From positions 1-64,000 of the forward strand of contig CAJNAR010000193.1 of the NCBI GenBank assembly GCA_905220665.1: DNA of 64,000 nt, read 5' to 3'. This document shows positions 1-11,715 of the stretch, piece after piece. Below the pieces are notes generated by a model, which saw only the letters and a program-made list of their open reading frames with translations, searched no databases and was not told the origin of the DNA. The position numbers and the translations under genes are program-made. Position 1 is the stretch's first letter. Every line of letters begins with the position of its first letter. Source of the DNA: Albugo candida (lineage: Eukaryota > Oomycota > Peronosporomycetes > Albuginales > Albuginaceae).

Positions 1-129
1 GTGCGATATGAGAGATGCGATGGATTGCAATTATGACGGTAGCATATAATTACGCAAAAATGCGTCGTCATCAATCAAAGAGATACTTCCAACTTATCAA
101 TTGCCCATATCGAGGTGAAAAAGCTAAGC

Positions 130-1330
130 TACGAAGTTCACCCGATCTTGCACCGAATACAAACGTATCATTAGAGCAAGAGCAAAGAAAGAACTCGAAA
201 TGTTATGGCTGCAGTACAAAAGTGACATTATGCACAAACAGACACGAGAATTAGCCATTACGCGTTGCATCATACGCACATTCTTGACTGTTATCGTGAA
301 GTAAAATCTCACGCCAAAATTGGATGTCTTGATCATTGCAGTATCGTGATCAAGTGCGTATATGGTCTGGAAAATGTAAAAGGATGGAAGCTGAATGATA
401 ACTGAGAATTTAGATTGTAGTGTTGAGATTGCAATCAGAAGACTTCTTTTGATCACAATATTAGGAAAAATCACGTCGGGCTGGAAGTGATCATGTTCCA
501 TCTAAACCTTAGACAAATAATAATATGAGCGAAGATTCTGGAATACAATTATTAAAAGCTACAAGGAAATCTATCCACGTCTATGAAGAGCTACGAAAAT
601 GTCTACGAATTTACAACTTCTGCTTGAAACGCTCACTCTTGCAGCTGACGACGTAAATTATCGAAATACGCTTCCGTCAACACTGCGTGAGTCGCAAGCA
701 GTGATGCGCATTGACACTTCATTGACATCAGACGAAGACTCTTCAATTTCACCCGTAGTGGATCGACAAATTACAAATTCCAACCGATCAAAGCAGTTCG
801 AGCGAAATTCGATGAATGACAAGCCAAGAGAACGTGTAAAGTCTTAAAAAATTAAAGATGCCCTTCGAAATACGCCAAACAGCTTTGTGATTTCCTCTAT
901 GCATCCAGAATTGAGATGTAGAGCAAGCCAAAAGCGACAGCAAGCCATCAAGGAAGAACAACGAAATTCACGTAGATTATCTAGCACAAGAACCAAAGCC
1001 AGATGGCGTATAAGCGATTATTAGCACGGCAAAAGCTTCAAGAAAAATAACACCGCATACAAAAACTTAGAGAAGAAAGAAAACGTTAAATAGACACCAA
1101 ATTGAGATCATTCAGCTGCAGTGAACCCCCGCCATGAAGTGTTTTTTTTTTACGTGAGAGGGAAATTGAAGCTCATAAAGCGATGAACAAACTACTGCGG
1201 ATGCAGAGCCCGGGCTTGTTATTTGAGAAACTGCTTTGGATAGGAGCTCAGAGGGGCACCAATCTGATCAGGATGATAGAAGTTTCAGTATTATGGATGA
1301 ATAAATCGCGGTCATGTAAAAGGAGTAAGC
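130..1330 (+). pseudogene. Unidentified decayed gene, charged helical protein
   Basis: I do not recognise this gene. Coding-like segments follow one another on the plus strand in changing frames. They include a charged stretch near 170-270 (ELEMLWLQYKSDIMHKQTREL), an 82-codon open frame at 599-847 with an acidic serine-rich patch (TSLTSDEDSSIS), and basic helical stretches near 940-1190 (RRLSSTRTKARWR, IQKLREERKR, REREIEAHKAMNKLLRMQ). Frameshifts and stops separate them, and a run of nine or more T near 1141 sits at one break. The segments lead toward the tubulin ligase-like relic on the same strand, so they could be its 5' exons or a separate coiled-coil gene. The opposite-strand frame at 124-501 shows no such features. 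Confidence 0.35.
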
Positions 1331-1347
1331 TCGCGTGAAGAATATGC

Positions 1348-2920
1348 GTGTCCACTACAGAAGCTGAAGCACGTCAGGTCGACGAACATCTGAGGGATCC
1401 AATTATCAGCGCCGAAAAGGTACAGAAGCAGAATGAGGTAACGGTCTATAGTCCCGAAGAAGTACCACCCAATCTTGACTCGATTCCTGTGCGCAAGCCT
1501 CTTTCTCCCAAAGTTGTAGAGTATCACCGCTATTTGCGCAACTTTCACTGCATATTTCTGGTAATTTATGCACAAACGCATACGATACCCACGATCTCAC
1601 CAACTAATTTACCACAGCAAGCCGAGCTGTACTACGTTTACAAATGAAACTGTATCAAGTCTGGCAATCAATCACGCAAGATTATTATACTGTATTCGGA
1701 AAATGTACCGGTGCAATTACGTTTCTACCGCTCGGTGTGCTGACGTCTCCATCTACCGCTCATTACAGAATAACGTTTGCAGATCGTCGTCAAGTGTCCG
1801 AGATCGTGGTCGCTGCTTTACTGTAACTTGGGAAGAGCATCTATCTGGTTTAGGACTCAAACAACGTGGAATCTTCTATGGATTTGGAGTAAGCCGAACA
1901 TCGAGAGAAAAACGATTTTCTTGGCAACGCGTGAATCATTTTATGATTCAAAAGCTCTGACACGAAAAGATAACTTGAAGAAAATTATCACCAACTATAT
2001 CACATTGGGTCGGAAATGGGATCGGAATACAAAACTCTTCTGCCAAAATCTTTCTCTTACCTCAAGAATATGTCGCTTTCATCGAAGCAGGTCACAAAAA
2101 TCATTGTAAGGACGAGTTCAATACCCAAAATCCCCGAGAAAACATTTGGGTCATGAAACCGGTTTCATCGTCGCGTGGCCGCGGAATTTCACTATTCAAG
2201 TATCTCAATCAGTTCATTATGGTGAGAATGTTACGATCGAGCGATATGTAAATCGTCCGCTTTCAATCAATGACTAAAAATTTGATCTTAGTTTGTTTGT
2301 GCTCGTGACATCGTTCAATACTTTCGAGGCATTTTTATACGGACAGGGTTTTGTTCGATTGTGTACGCGTTTATACGACCCAAAAAATCTCGCTCATCTA
2401 TTCATTTATTTGACAAATAGTAGCATGCAGAAGGCGACTACGGTTTCGATGTTTACTGGGAAGGGACCTCGAGCCTTGGCTAATTGAGATAAAATCACCG
2501 CTTTGTGGATCGCGAGATTAAACATGACGTACAAGTAGGTTGATCACATTTTCATTATACCAAACATACTGTGCCGTTTCGTAGGTAAAAGATGCACTGA
2601 TGTATGATACAATCAAACTGGTGAATCCATGACGCTTCTACCTTCATCAACTGGTTGATATTCCGGGAAGAAAGCTGAGTGAGACGCATAAAAGCGTGCA
2701 GCAAGTCCACAGAGGTAATGTCGGTGCCGAAAAAGACGAAGAGAATCCATCGATTCATCAGATAGAAGTTGATTTAACCGCTATTTTGGATAGCCAAGTT
2801 CTTCGATGTTATGGAGAAATGTCCTCTCATTTTGGCCACTACGAACGAATTTGGCCCCATCCAGCGATGTACAAATTAGGTGATGAAATCCGCTCGTCTA
2901 CCTGTTACCATCTGGGTTGA
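1348..2920 (+). pseudogene. Decayed tubulin tyrosine ligase-like (TTLL) gene
   Basis: TTLL enzymes are ATP-grasp ligases that add glutamate, glycine or tyrosine to tubulin, usually on axonemes or basal bodies. Family landmarks occur in the correct order but in different frames: TTWNLLW near 1860, RVNHF near 1930, ALTRKDNLKKII near 1955, LPQEYVAFIEAGHKNH near 2060, the ATP-grasp segment NIWVMKPVSSSRGRGISLF near 2140, ERYVNRPLSIND near 2240, then FDLSLFVLVTSFNTFEAFLY near 2280 followed by LAHLFIYLTNSSMQK. A tail frame at 2696-2920 has SSHFGHYERIWP, which resembles the region after the catalytic core. There are at least four frame changes, plus an in-frame TAA where the family has a residue between IND and KFD. 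It cannot make a TTLL protein as it stands. Identity is confident; the exact 5' limit is not. Confidence 0.85.
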
Positions 2921-2924
2921 ATGT

Positions 2925-3895
2925 TGACTAGTTAAAGAAGCTGAAAAATGGTCGAAAGATGGCTACAACGCTGGTGGATGAATTCAAGCAACAAAAATAA
3001 TGATAATATCTCAAATTTCGTTGCCCACCACAAGGCTCGTCATGTTTTCTCGTTCCAATTTTATACCTTGAATTCATTTGTGTCACGAAATGCGATCAGA
3101 TCTCGAAGATCTCTTTGTTTACTATGATGGACGGTGCAATCGTAGACTCAACAATTGAAGTGTTTATAGACAAAAGCACCTATTTGTATTGTAAAACAAA
3201 GTTTGCGGTAGTACGAAGTGAGAAGCACTGAAGTCTTCAATTATATCACATCTATGAGATCAATAAAGAGCTGAGGTGCATTTCGCTATGTACTTTACTG
3301 AATACTCACCTGCTTTCCAGCTCTCACTGAGCCCACATGCACTAGTAAATCTAACAAGTAGTAGGATAGGTAGCATCGATCGTCAGCTATTGCATGATTT
3401 GTTGCCACCTGAACATATGCTTTGGTCTACTTGATACCTTTCTTGCACAGAATGACTATCGAGCGGAGAACTTGTTCCTTTCACCACATATCGATAAGTT
3501 TTTGTGTGTGCCTATTTCGATTCAACGAGCTGACGTCCCAAGTCTTTCTATCAATATTGTATCCGTTCCTTATATCAAAATGATTTACTACTTGATGTGC
3601 ATCAGAATTGGAATATGAACGGCATTGGGTGATGGTACACGCACACTTCAATTTGTGCGAATTGACAAATCACATTGAGATGATTCTTGGCGAATAGTTT
3701 CGAATGAGGCAAAAAAATTGCCCATGGAGAGGGCACCCCAATGAGTGTATGTAGTGAGATCTGAGTCGTGTAATTGGAAACTCTTTGCGTGAAAAAAAAC
3801 ATTGCTCGCTGGCATTGCAAGGTAGAATGATCGTTGTAGCCACATCTCACAGTTAAAGAATAGGGCTGTCACCATCCCAAGCTCAACAGATAGTT
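2925..3895. other. No identifiable gene
   Basis: Only short opposing open frames occur here (for example 3394-3618 plus and 3648-3911 minus). None has a recognisable motif and none is longer than 87 codons. This may be the decayed flank of the TTLL relic. I see no repeat structure. Confidence 0.4.
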
Positions 3896-3899
3896 GAGA

Positions 3900-5120
3900 G
3901 GAAAAAACCATGATGAATTGGCCTAACAGTCAGCATGATTGTCGCAAGGCACCCATTTACCCTCTTCAACGTACTCTTTGTAAACAAGGACTGGGCCATG
4001 GTGATCTTTCACACCAGAATGGTATTTCATGACTACGTCATAAAAGGGAAAATTTGCCGCCCTCTGAAGAGCGATGACTATACCCTCCGTCATCGAAAGA
4101 ACCATGCATAATCCGATATTGAGTCGGCCAAGACAATGCATGGATCGAGGCCATCTATCCCCGTCAACTGTTCGACGATTTTGTATTTTCCCTTCAAGAT
4201 TTGAGATATGGTATCTGGTTCGACAAATCCGGCAAATATGGTCGATTCCATTGAAGTCTGTGCATAAGGCTTTGGTATATCTCTTACAGTTGATTCTGAT
4301 ACATTGTAAGTATATCGCACGGCGTACGTAGTCTTGGCATGAATGGATTGTTCATTGTACTAAGCAATCAGATTGTGCTCTGATCCGTTTAAATTCGATT
4401 TCTAGATATCATATTCGTTGAGAAAACGGATCAATTCCTGGTGCTTTATAGGGCGCAAAGTCAAACGCATATTCGACATGTGCTCTTTGTTTTTTGATAG
4501 CGACTATGCCTCCCACCTTCATATTCTCCTTCTTTGCCGCATTGTGCTTTACCATCTCATACGCCAAAGCTTTAATAGCTTTCATCGGCATATGAATCCA
4601 CCATCGCTTACTTGATATCTTTTCAACTTTTGCATTCGCGGTTTTCATCAATCATTCTGGAATCTGTTGGTGATAAAACAACACAATAAGTTGAATTGCT
4701 GGAACTTCTTGGTGTTTCTCATCCCGTCGATATACTTGACATGCTTAAGGCCGTATAAATCTTTATAATAACCATGAAGTAGCGTAAAACTCCGCACTCG
4801 GTATAGTTTTCCCCTTACTATCCACCGCCAAAAGATCTTTTACGAGACAAGGCTTCGTGTCGCCTGTATAGAAGTAAACTGCTCGCGGAATTGTTCCGTG
4901 GTGAATGCAAATTTCATATGCTCAATCTGATAATACAAAACTCGCAGTTGTAAGCCAGACGTGAGATAAAGCACCCCAAAGTCAGATATGGCCACGCATT
5001 TTTTTGTCGTGTAATCACGTCTTCGATCGCGTTTGATACATGCTGGCTCATACTGTTTCTGAGTGACTGCAATACATCACCGCGTATCCCCAGCACATGA
5101 GATAAAAAAGAGAGCACACA
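3900..5120 (-). pseudogene. Unidentified decayed gene
   Basis: I do not recognise the product. On the minus strand several coding-like pieces lie in sequence: around 4910-4800 a piece with VYFYTGDTKPCLVKDLLAVD, at 4651-4409 an 80-codon frame with a basic charged segment (KALAYEMVKHNAAKKENMK), at 4320-4090 a 76-codon frame with IDGLDPCIVLADSISDYAWFFR, and at 4141-3923 a 72-codon frame ending in VLVYKEYVEEGKWVPCDN. The last two frames overlap: the reading passes from one to the other at a single frameshift after AWFFR, giving a continuous sense with no stop. This suggests one ancestral protein of several hundred residues. The plus-strand frames at 4074-4331 and 4418-4615 look like shadows. Confidence 0.4.
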
Positions 5121-5489
5121 GCTGAAGGAGGCAGGTTGACGAAGTCATGTGGAGAATTAGGAAATGGGCAGATTTTGCGGATAAAACTCATATGCCGCTA
5201 CATTGTCCATCTAATATATAGAACAACGGCTGGAGCGTATGCAGTCGTAGTAGACGTACTTTTCCATGAATGTGTTTGTGAGGAAAGTTTACATATCAAA
5301 TGGATGGAATTCCTAAACGTGCCCTACATATTCATCATAAAATTTCCCATTACTTCCTTTGCGTTATGGAAAACTTGAAAACTATCTTTATGATGCTCTC
5401 CTTTTGATCACCAGAAATGGCTCATCCCTGTAAGCGTAACGTTCAATATGCGACCTCGAGATTACGAGTAAGAAGTTACTTTCATTAAA

Positions 5490-7440
5490 TTGCATAATGT
5501 CCAAATCATTTGTCGTCGAGTATGGAGATCGAATGGCCAAAGCAGACGTTTAGCCTTTTGTATTGCATCAAACGTCTTCTACAATCGAGAACGACGGCGT
5601 CTGTATTTGACGAGTTTGAGTCTTCTTCCTCGAAACTGGAAGACGTCTTTACTATCGATGGAATCGGCTCTAGCGTCTAACTCACATCGAGCCAGGAAAA
5701 GTGCCGTGGAGTGGAGGAAGTAACTGACCGACAAGGCTTTCTGAAGGCTCGGACAATGTAAAGGCGCTACGTAGTAAGATATCGAGTTGTTTAAGAGTTT
5801 TACAAAGTGGTGGGTAAGGTGAATTGGATGACGCCAATGAATATGGAGTGATGGAAGGAGCCCGGCTTGACGTGTCGTTATTTGGTGGAGAAGAAGCTTC
5901 AGAGAGATCGCTTTTAAAGTGTTCAAGCCGTTAGAGGAGTTCCTAAACGTTACGGACTCGGCGAAGGAAGCCGAGTCAAAAAACGATGTTCCAAGCTCCA
6001 CATAATGGTGACCCTCGATATCAAGTGATATCTCTGCAACAGCATCGAATCCAAACGCTTATTTAAAACCGCGTTCAATACTGCGGGCTCCCTGTGCGTC
6101 GGATTCAAATGATTGGAACATGTCGCAGTGATTTTGTCGATCCCATTCACGTAGCCATTGGCTCACATGTTGATCTCGAAGCTTTTCGTGGAGCACTTGC
6201 ATTGCCGCTTGACCACGCATCTTGGAAGCTGTGTCATCAACAGCCTGATTTTGAGCATCAATATGTGCCTGGAAGGTTTGTGTTTAGATTCCATGCGTTA
6301 GAAGACGAATGATGGCGAATGACACGAAAAAAGGCAGTCGACTTTTTTGGTATCGCGTGTATTGAAAAGCATTAACATCCAAACACGTAGGGCGTCTCAT
6401 GGAAATCAAAAGATCTTCTGCTTCTTTAAGGTACTTTGCGTCTGATTGAGCTTCTTTTTGGAGGGTCTTAACCATCCGTTTGTGCAGTTTTTCTTCATAT
6501 TGATTCATCGGTCAATGATGTGTGCATCAAGCTTGCAATATCGCAAGTTTTGCGATGAGAAGTCAGATTCCTTAGCAGCCCGATCTTCTGCTATTTGCTT
6601 CACACGCGCGTTGAAACCGCTGTTTTTTAACTTTATGTTCATTGTGTGCCCATTTGATCTGTTTGAGGTAAAGTTGTCATTGCAGTGACGACACATGCGC
6701 TTCGACTTGTCGTTGTGCTTGGCCAATACCAGCTTTTCGCGTCCTTGATTGTTGCTGGAGAGCGTGTAGCACATTTACGGCGGATTCTGTGGATTCAGAG
6801 GGGCTCTATTTCTATTAATTTGCCAGAATGGTTTGAAGATTTCGTCGATAGCGCGTGTAAGCTCGCAGTCATCCGCTTTTCGTGCGTGCGGACTTAGAGG
6901 AAACGTTGAATGTGCTGTATTGCGGCGATTTCGCGCTAAAATGCGGCTATGCCATTCCCACACAGAGGGATAGTACCATTATATTTGTTACCGGAACTAT
7001 TGCGATCAAAGTGCGCTTGCGTACCGGTCCAATTACCATCGAAAAGGGACGATCGGATGGCATTGCTTCCCCGCATGTAGATTATCCTAAATTTATGTGG
7101 TCGACATTGGATGGAATACTTGCTGATCTGATAACTAGGATTCCACTCGATTTTAGCATATCGTTGTAAAGCTCTCCGTAAAGTCACTTTATGTGTCCAT
7201 GGTTCTCGCAATCTCCGTTTCCATCGTATAGGATTACAAGGACATTCCAGTAAATTGCGACGTACATCCGATTCCGTACTACATCATATTGACCACTCGG
7301 TGTTTTGCACTTTGGTGTTTTGAGATGGCCGGGATGGACTCAAGTTGGGCAACGCGACACTGAGGCGAATGATTACATGTTGATCACTGCGAACATTACG
7401 CGCGGCTTCTACCATGGCGTATTATCATAATTTTGTATCC
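5490..7440 (-). pseudogene. Unidentified decayed coiled-coil-like gene
   Basis: Minus-strand pieces rich in charged and helix-favouring residues lie in order. Around 6963-6775 is a basic segment (NRRNTAHSTFPLSPHARK). At 6774-6505 an 89-codon frame includes VKQIAEDRAAKESDFSSQN and LRYCKLDAHII. At 6508-6284 a 74-codon frame has EEKLHKRMVKTLQKEAQSD. Around 6265-6060 the reading continues in another frame (FQAHIDAQNQAVDDTAS, AMQVLHEKLRDQHVSQWL). The composition is that of a long coiled-coil or axonemal type protein, but no specific family motif is visible. The frames change several times. The 140-codon frame at 6001-5579 is also minus-strand, but its composition (histidine, leucine, serine rich) is unlike the rest and it may not be the true frame there. 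Confidence 0.4.
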
Positions 7441-7444
7441 TATT

Positions 7445-8480
7445 ATTATTATCCATGAGTGATGTCGCGTGATAATAGTACTCGGTTAGCAAGACGTTGA
7501 CAGAAATCTGGCTGAAAAAAAGAGCTCAGGATGTTTCCATTTTGCTCATAGCTATGGTGCAAAAGCAATTTCAAGTGGTTTTGGTTCCGCACACACATGG
7601 ATATTGCACGAATTGTCAGTCTAATTGATCATTGAATAATCAGACGATTGATGCTGTATATCAAATCAACGAAGAGTGGAAATCACGTAACAAGAAAAAG
7701 TTTGAAAGGAATCGTCTTGACTTGTGGCTTAAGGGTTGGCGATCAGGATATTTCGAACCGCATTGATTTAGAAGACTTACATTTTAAGTAAACGGGATAG
7801 TCAATTCTGGATCACATAATGACTGGACTTGCCACTTGCACCAACTGAAATGGACTTCCTGTAACGATCTTTCTAGAGAGACGATACGCCTACTACCTGT
7901 GGATTACTTCGAGAATTGTATTCAAATTATATAATATAGGCCAATCTGTACACATACGTTGAGTTGCTCAAAACCTCTGTATCTCTTCAGTAAATAATAG
8001 TGCACGTACTTTTATCACTGCACATTCTTTTCTGCGACGAAAATTTTCACTATCCTCATCTACGTATGCGCACACGGAGAACAGCCCGCCGAGGAGACAT
8101 TATCCCTGCGCAGCCTTTGCATACTTACCGTCTCGGTTGACGTGTGGTCCTTTTCTATCGCATGACGTCGAAAGTATCCTGCCAATTCGAAATTTCCAAC
8201 GAGTATTATGCGTATATTCTAAACTACATTAAGCACTTTGTTTTGAAAAACAAGAAATTTGAAGAAACCATATTTTCGTATATACAATAGACTATCTGAA
8301 AAAAAATGACGTCATTCGGACGCACACAAGACTGATCGGCATATGTCTCGGGCTCATAGCCGGCCTCAATTGGCTGCGGATGTTTGATACATTGGTATCA
8401 AAACGAACGTTCCTGTTTAAGCATTCTAACTTCTTTAATATGGTGTATTCGTGTGTCGAATGTGATGATGTATTCTAATC
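7445..8480. other. No identifiable gene
   Basis: Around 1 kb with no open frame over 60 codons. A short plus-strand piece near 7540-7620 (AHSYGAKAISSGFGSAHTW) has a coding look but no identity. Nothing else stands out. Confidence 0.4.
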
Positions 8481-8499
8481 TGGTAAACATCAGTAAGGT

Positions 8500-8880
8500 A
8501 TCGTCATGAGACATCCTTACGACATGTTCCAATGGGCGCAACATTTGACGACAAGCTCATTTTTTATCTCATCAGACAGACTGATCACTGTACTATGTTT
8601 AATGCGCTGGAAGCGATTTATGGGTGCTAGGATAATCATACAATCAGCCGAATGAGTCGTGTATCGATCTATTTTTATCAAAAGGATAGACAAAGTCATC
8701 TAGATTTGCTAACTCGTCGTTGTAGAACTTCTTGGTACCATTGACTCCACTAAGTGAACGATTAAGGAATTAGGTGAGACAAGTGGAAAAATTTGAAAGA
8801 AAACTTATACAAAAAAAGACTCAGTACTCTTCATTACTCAGTAGAGTGCTGCAAACATGTTCGCGGTCGAGTTGATAGAG
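8500..8880 (-). pseudogene. Remnant of a Ty1/copia RNase H region
   Basis: Read on the minus strand, a weak match to the end of a copia polyprotein is visible: EHVCSTLLSNEEY (normally a tract leading into the YLxGT segment), then GTKKFYNDELANLDDF, corresponding to the start of RNase H where a D-x-D/E pair follows a hydrophobic strand. The same order and spacing is seen in the remnant at 25206-25610, and the DNA of the two is recognisably related (for example CACTCTTCATTACTCAGT against TACTCTTCATTACTCAGT). Stops and frame changes are frequent. The call rests mostly on the similarity between the two remnants and general copia organisation. Confidence 0.4.
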
Positions 8881-8920
8881 AATGTCCATCGGCATTGATA
8901 TCTATCCCACCTTCCTCTTT

Positions 8921-8976
8921 TGTCGGTATGTCGGTATGCCGGTATGTCGGTATATCGGCGTATCGGTATATCGGTT
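8921..8976. repeat. Microsatellite, about seven TCGGTATG units
   Basis: An imperfect 8-bp repeat (TCGGTATG with G/A and T/C variants, drifting to CGGTATAT) runs for about 56 bases. It gives repeated RYTDIP-like or CRYVG-like translations in the overlapping frames. Those frames should therefore not be taken as genes. Confidence 0.85.
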
Positions 8977-9172
8977 TTCAAATATTGCTCCCTTACTTTC
9001 ATAGTAGAGATCGCGACTTCAAGCACAAACATTCTAATCTTCTACATGTGCCACGGCGGTGTCGCAAACTGCTCCGGTAGACTGTTTACCCAAAACGCAT
9101 TTTTGCATCTCCACTCTTCATATTGCATTGCAAGCTCAACGAAAATATGTGTGAGCCGCGAGTTGGCTCAAA

Positions 9173-9180
9173 TTAATATA
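9173..9180. repeat. MULE-1 left target site duplication TTAATATA
   Basis: Directly abuts the first base of the left terminus and is identical to 11708-11715. An 8-9 bp duplication is usual for Mutator-like elements. Confidence 0.85.
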
Positions 9181-9325
9181 GGGAGCGCCTAAAGTTACAC
9201 CCCCCTTTGGCCACACCCCCTCCAATGCAGGAGCCAACAAGATCATTCCGTATCCATTCTACCAATTAGGTAATTATAATATAAAGCGAATACAATCATT
9301 CCGTACCAATTCTACCAATCGTAAT
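9181..9325 (+). repeat. MULE-1 left terminal inverted repeat
   Basis: This end matches the reverse complement of 11567-11707 over roughly 140 bases with indels. Inside it an ATCATTCCGTAYC...TTCTACCAAT unit occurs twice (near 9240 and 9292). Confidence 0.85.
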
Positions 9326-9395
9326 ATTCATTATAATATTCATTGATTCCAATTCTTCAGCGACGTTCGCTGACATCCACCACGCATCCACCACA

Positions 9396-11496
9396 ATGCA
9401 AAATTCATTAAACGCGTCCTATTCCTGCCTCGAAGTCGCGGAGAGTGATGTCAAAAGCTTTGCTAAACTCCACGGATACGCTGTGAGTCGCGCTCGCTCA
9501 AAGAAAAGCAAAACGGGCGAAATCTGAAAGGTTTGGCTGGGATGCGTGCACCAGGGACGCTATGGGAAACCGGGAAGCGGCCTACAAAACACTTCGACCA
9601 TCAAAATCGGCTGTACATAACAGGCTTTTATTCAACTGGTCAACAATTCAGAAAACCCAATTCGGGTTACAAATGGGACCTTCCATTTACAAACGGCAAA
9701 TAGCATGGACATGATACCACTACTGATGCACCGGCCTACACGAAAAACAGAGCGCTTAACTACGAGCAGGAAAATACGGTTGCAAATATCTACCAATGAT
9801 GGAGCGTCTCCGTGCGTAGTCCTTTCAACCCTCCTCCAGAATGATTCAGGCTGTGTGGCTGTCAGGAAGGATATACAAAACAGCAAGAAAAGGTAGTCAA
9901 AGTCTCTTACTTGTGGAGCGCATCTAGCAACCAAAAATGAAAGTGTGCACATGAACTAAGAGTGAAACATTACACAAAATAGATGTCGACCTATTAAAGC
10001 TCTATCGGACTTACTAGAAGAGGAGACGTGTAGTACATGTTTCGAAAGCATGCAGATGGCAAACTCCGATGGTTATTGCCCTTAATACGGGTGTATCGCT
10101 AGCTCGCAATTTTGTGCGAATTCCGTCTCTAATAGAATTCGACATACAAGACTAATAATTATGCATATGCAAATCTTGAACAGAGAAATCCAATTATGCC
10201 TAAGTGCATGTACGCGTTTGATCTTAGGTACAAGATGCCTCTTCTTCACACTGTTGGCGTCACACCAACAAACAAACCGTGTCACTTTCGCTTTGCTTCC
10301 TCTCTGAGGAGAGTGAACCCGATTACACTTGGGCCCTTGCACTATTTCGCAATTCCTATAGCGCTATGATTGACGAGCGCAAAGTGGTCATGGTCGTTGA
10401 CCGAGAACTTGCTTTCATTTCTGGCTTAAAACATGCCATTCCGGATGCTTCAGTTTTGTTTGCCTTTGGCATATTAACAAGAATGTGAAGGCCAACCGCG
10501 AAGCACACTTTCAAACATGCGAATCATATAGTGAATTTTTGGAAGCTGTGGCTGTCACTGTGTCATTCTGCTGACGAAGAGATCTTCAAGGACCGCTGGA
10601 GAACCATTAGGGAAAGCTTGTCGCCTCTAGTGGTTCATTATCTCGAAACGACGTGGCTTCAACGGCACAGACAACAGTTTGTGAATGCGTGGATTAGCAA
10701 AGTTGCACATTATGGTCATGCTGTTACTTCCAGAGTCGAAGCTATTCATGTATTTCTGAAACAGTGGATTGCGGTACCCGCAGCCAATCTCCACGGTGTT
10801 TATGGTAAATTTTTGCTCGCGCAAAGAATTGAGATTAGCCGGCAAATAAGTGTGGAGATGTTAAGAGTACCGATACGCTTTTAGGCAGACTTCTGGTCTG
10901 CGTTTGTCGAAAAATCTTGTTATTTGCACTGTTGAAGGTAATCAATGCAAGTCAAGTGGAAGCGTTCTTCCCTTTATTTTTCTACATGCTGAATGTTTGA
11001 TGTTTCAGGTGCACGGAAAGTACAAGCTTGCCATACAACCTGGTCCCCAGACATTGTGTTCTGGAACCTTTGACAAGTCAATGGGACTACCCTGCGAGCG
11101 GAAGCTGCGAGCGATGATAGCAAACGCCAGTTCGCTGGCGGTTCTGACATTACTTTAAACGCCACTGGTGGCTGCGGCAGGCCCTTCATCAAGCCCCTGC
11201 ACCAGTGGGGCACGTGTTCGAAATTCAATCGAGTCAATTATGCGTCCCATGCAGAACTGAATCCGCACCAGCAAAAGCAGCAACAGAGAGCACTGGTGAG
11301 CTTGAATGATATAAAATATTTCGAAGTTGACGAATCAAATGAAGTTCGCACCCGCGGTCGTCCCCCTTCAGAATCGCAGGGAACAACGCGCCGGGATCCA
11401 TCCCTTTTTGAGAAAGTTGAAGCATCCCAGCAACCAAGTGGAGGTGAAAGAACTGCAAACAGGAAAGGCATAATCAGGGAAACGCCAAAACCCTAG
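9396..11496 (+). pseudogene. FAR1/MULE transposase relic of MULE-1
   Basis: Mutator-like transposases cut and paste their element in the nucleus. The ATG at 9396 opens a 44-codon frame with the FAR1-type N-terminus (VKSFAKLHGYAVSRARSKKS) and is stopped by TGA just before KVWLGCVHQGRYG. Near 9800 comes NDGASPCVVLSTLLQ, then RKDIQN, the segment between the DNA-binding and catalytic domains. The catalytic core is seen at 10279-10488 (SEESEPDYTWAL, VVMVVDRELAFISGL with the expected Asp of VTDRDLA). At 10531-10884 an open 117-codon frame has YLETTWLQRHRQQFVNAW and AVTSRVEAIHVFLKQWI, classic for the family. A C-terminal proline/glutamate-rich tail follows at 11296-11496. Stops and frameshifts abolish function. 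A stretch near 9940-10290 does not match the family and may be an internal insertion or deeply decayed. Confidence 0.9.
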
Positions 11497-11566
11497 GCGA
11501 AAATCTACTACGTCGAGAGGTATGCCTTTGAGTTTCGAAGCTATTTACAGCACTCTCCGCGACTAT

Positions 11567-11707
11567 AATAATCCCGTGATTGGTAGAATTGATACGGAAT
11601 GATTTCATTAGCTTTATATTATAATAATAACGTGAATGATCTTATTGACTCCTGAATTGGGGGGGGGGTGAGCGTAGCCAACGGGGTGTGTGATTATATG
11701 CGCCCCC
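11567..11707 (-). repeat. MULE-1 right terminal inverted repeat
   Basis: Reverse-complement partner of 9181-9325. It has a run of ten G (11659-11668) where the left end has a shorter C-rich block. Confidence 0.85.
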
Positions 11708-11715
11708 TTAATATA
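11708..11715. repeat. MULE-1 right target site duplication TTAATATA
   Basis: Directly abuts the last base of the right terminus and is identical to 9173-9180. Confidence 0.85.

Larger units (their letters stand above)
9181..11707 (+). mobile_element. MULE-1: complete but dead Mutator-like element
   Basis: A 2527-bp element bounded by inverted termini and an exact 8-bp target duplication (TTAATATA at 9173-9180 and 11708-11715). The left end starts GGGAGCGCC and the right end, read inward, starts GGGGGCGC. Both termini then carry C-rich blocks, a CAGGAGYCAAYAAGATCATTC block, AATATAAAGC, and ATCATTCCGTA followed by CAATTCTACCAATC. The interior carries one transposase relic on the plus strand. 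Both ends survive, so this is a whole insertion rather than a fragment. Confidence 0.9.

Noticed and set aside
5579..6001. 140-codon minus-strand frame as a gene
   Set aside because: Composition (His, Leu, Ser, Arg rich) differs from the flanking coding-like pieces and no motif is visible. It may be a chance opening within the relic.
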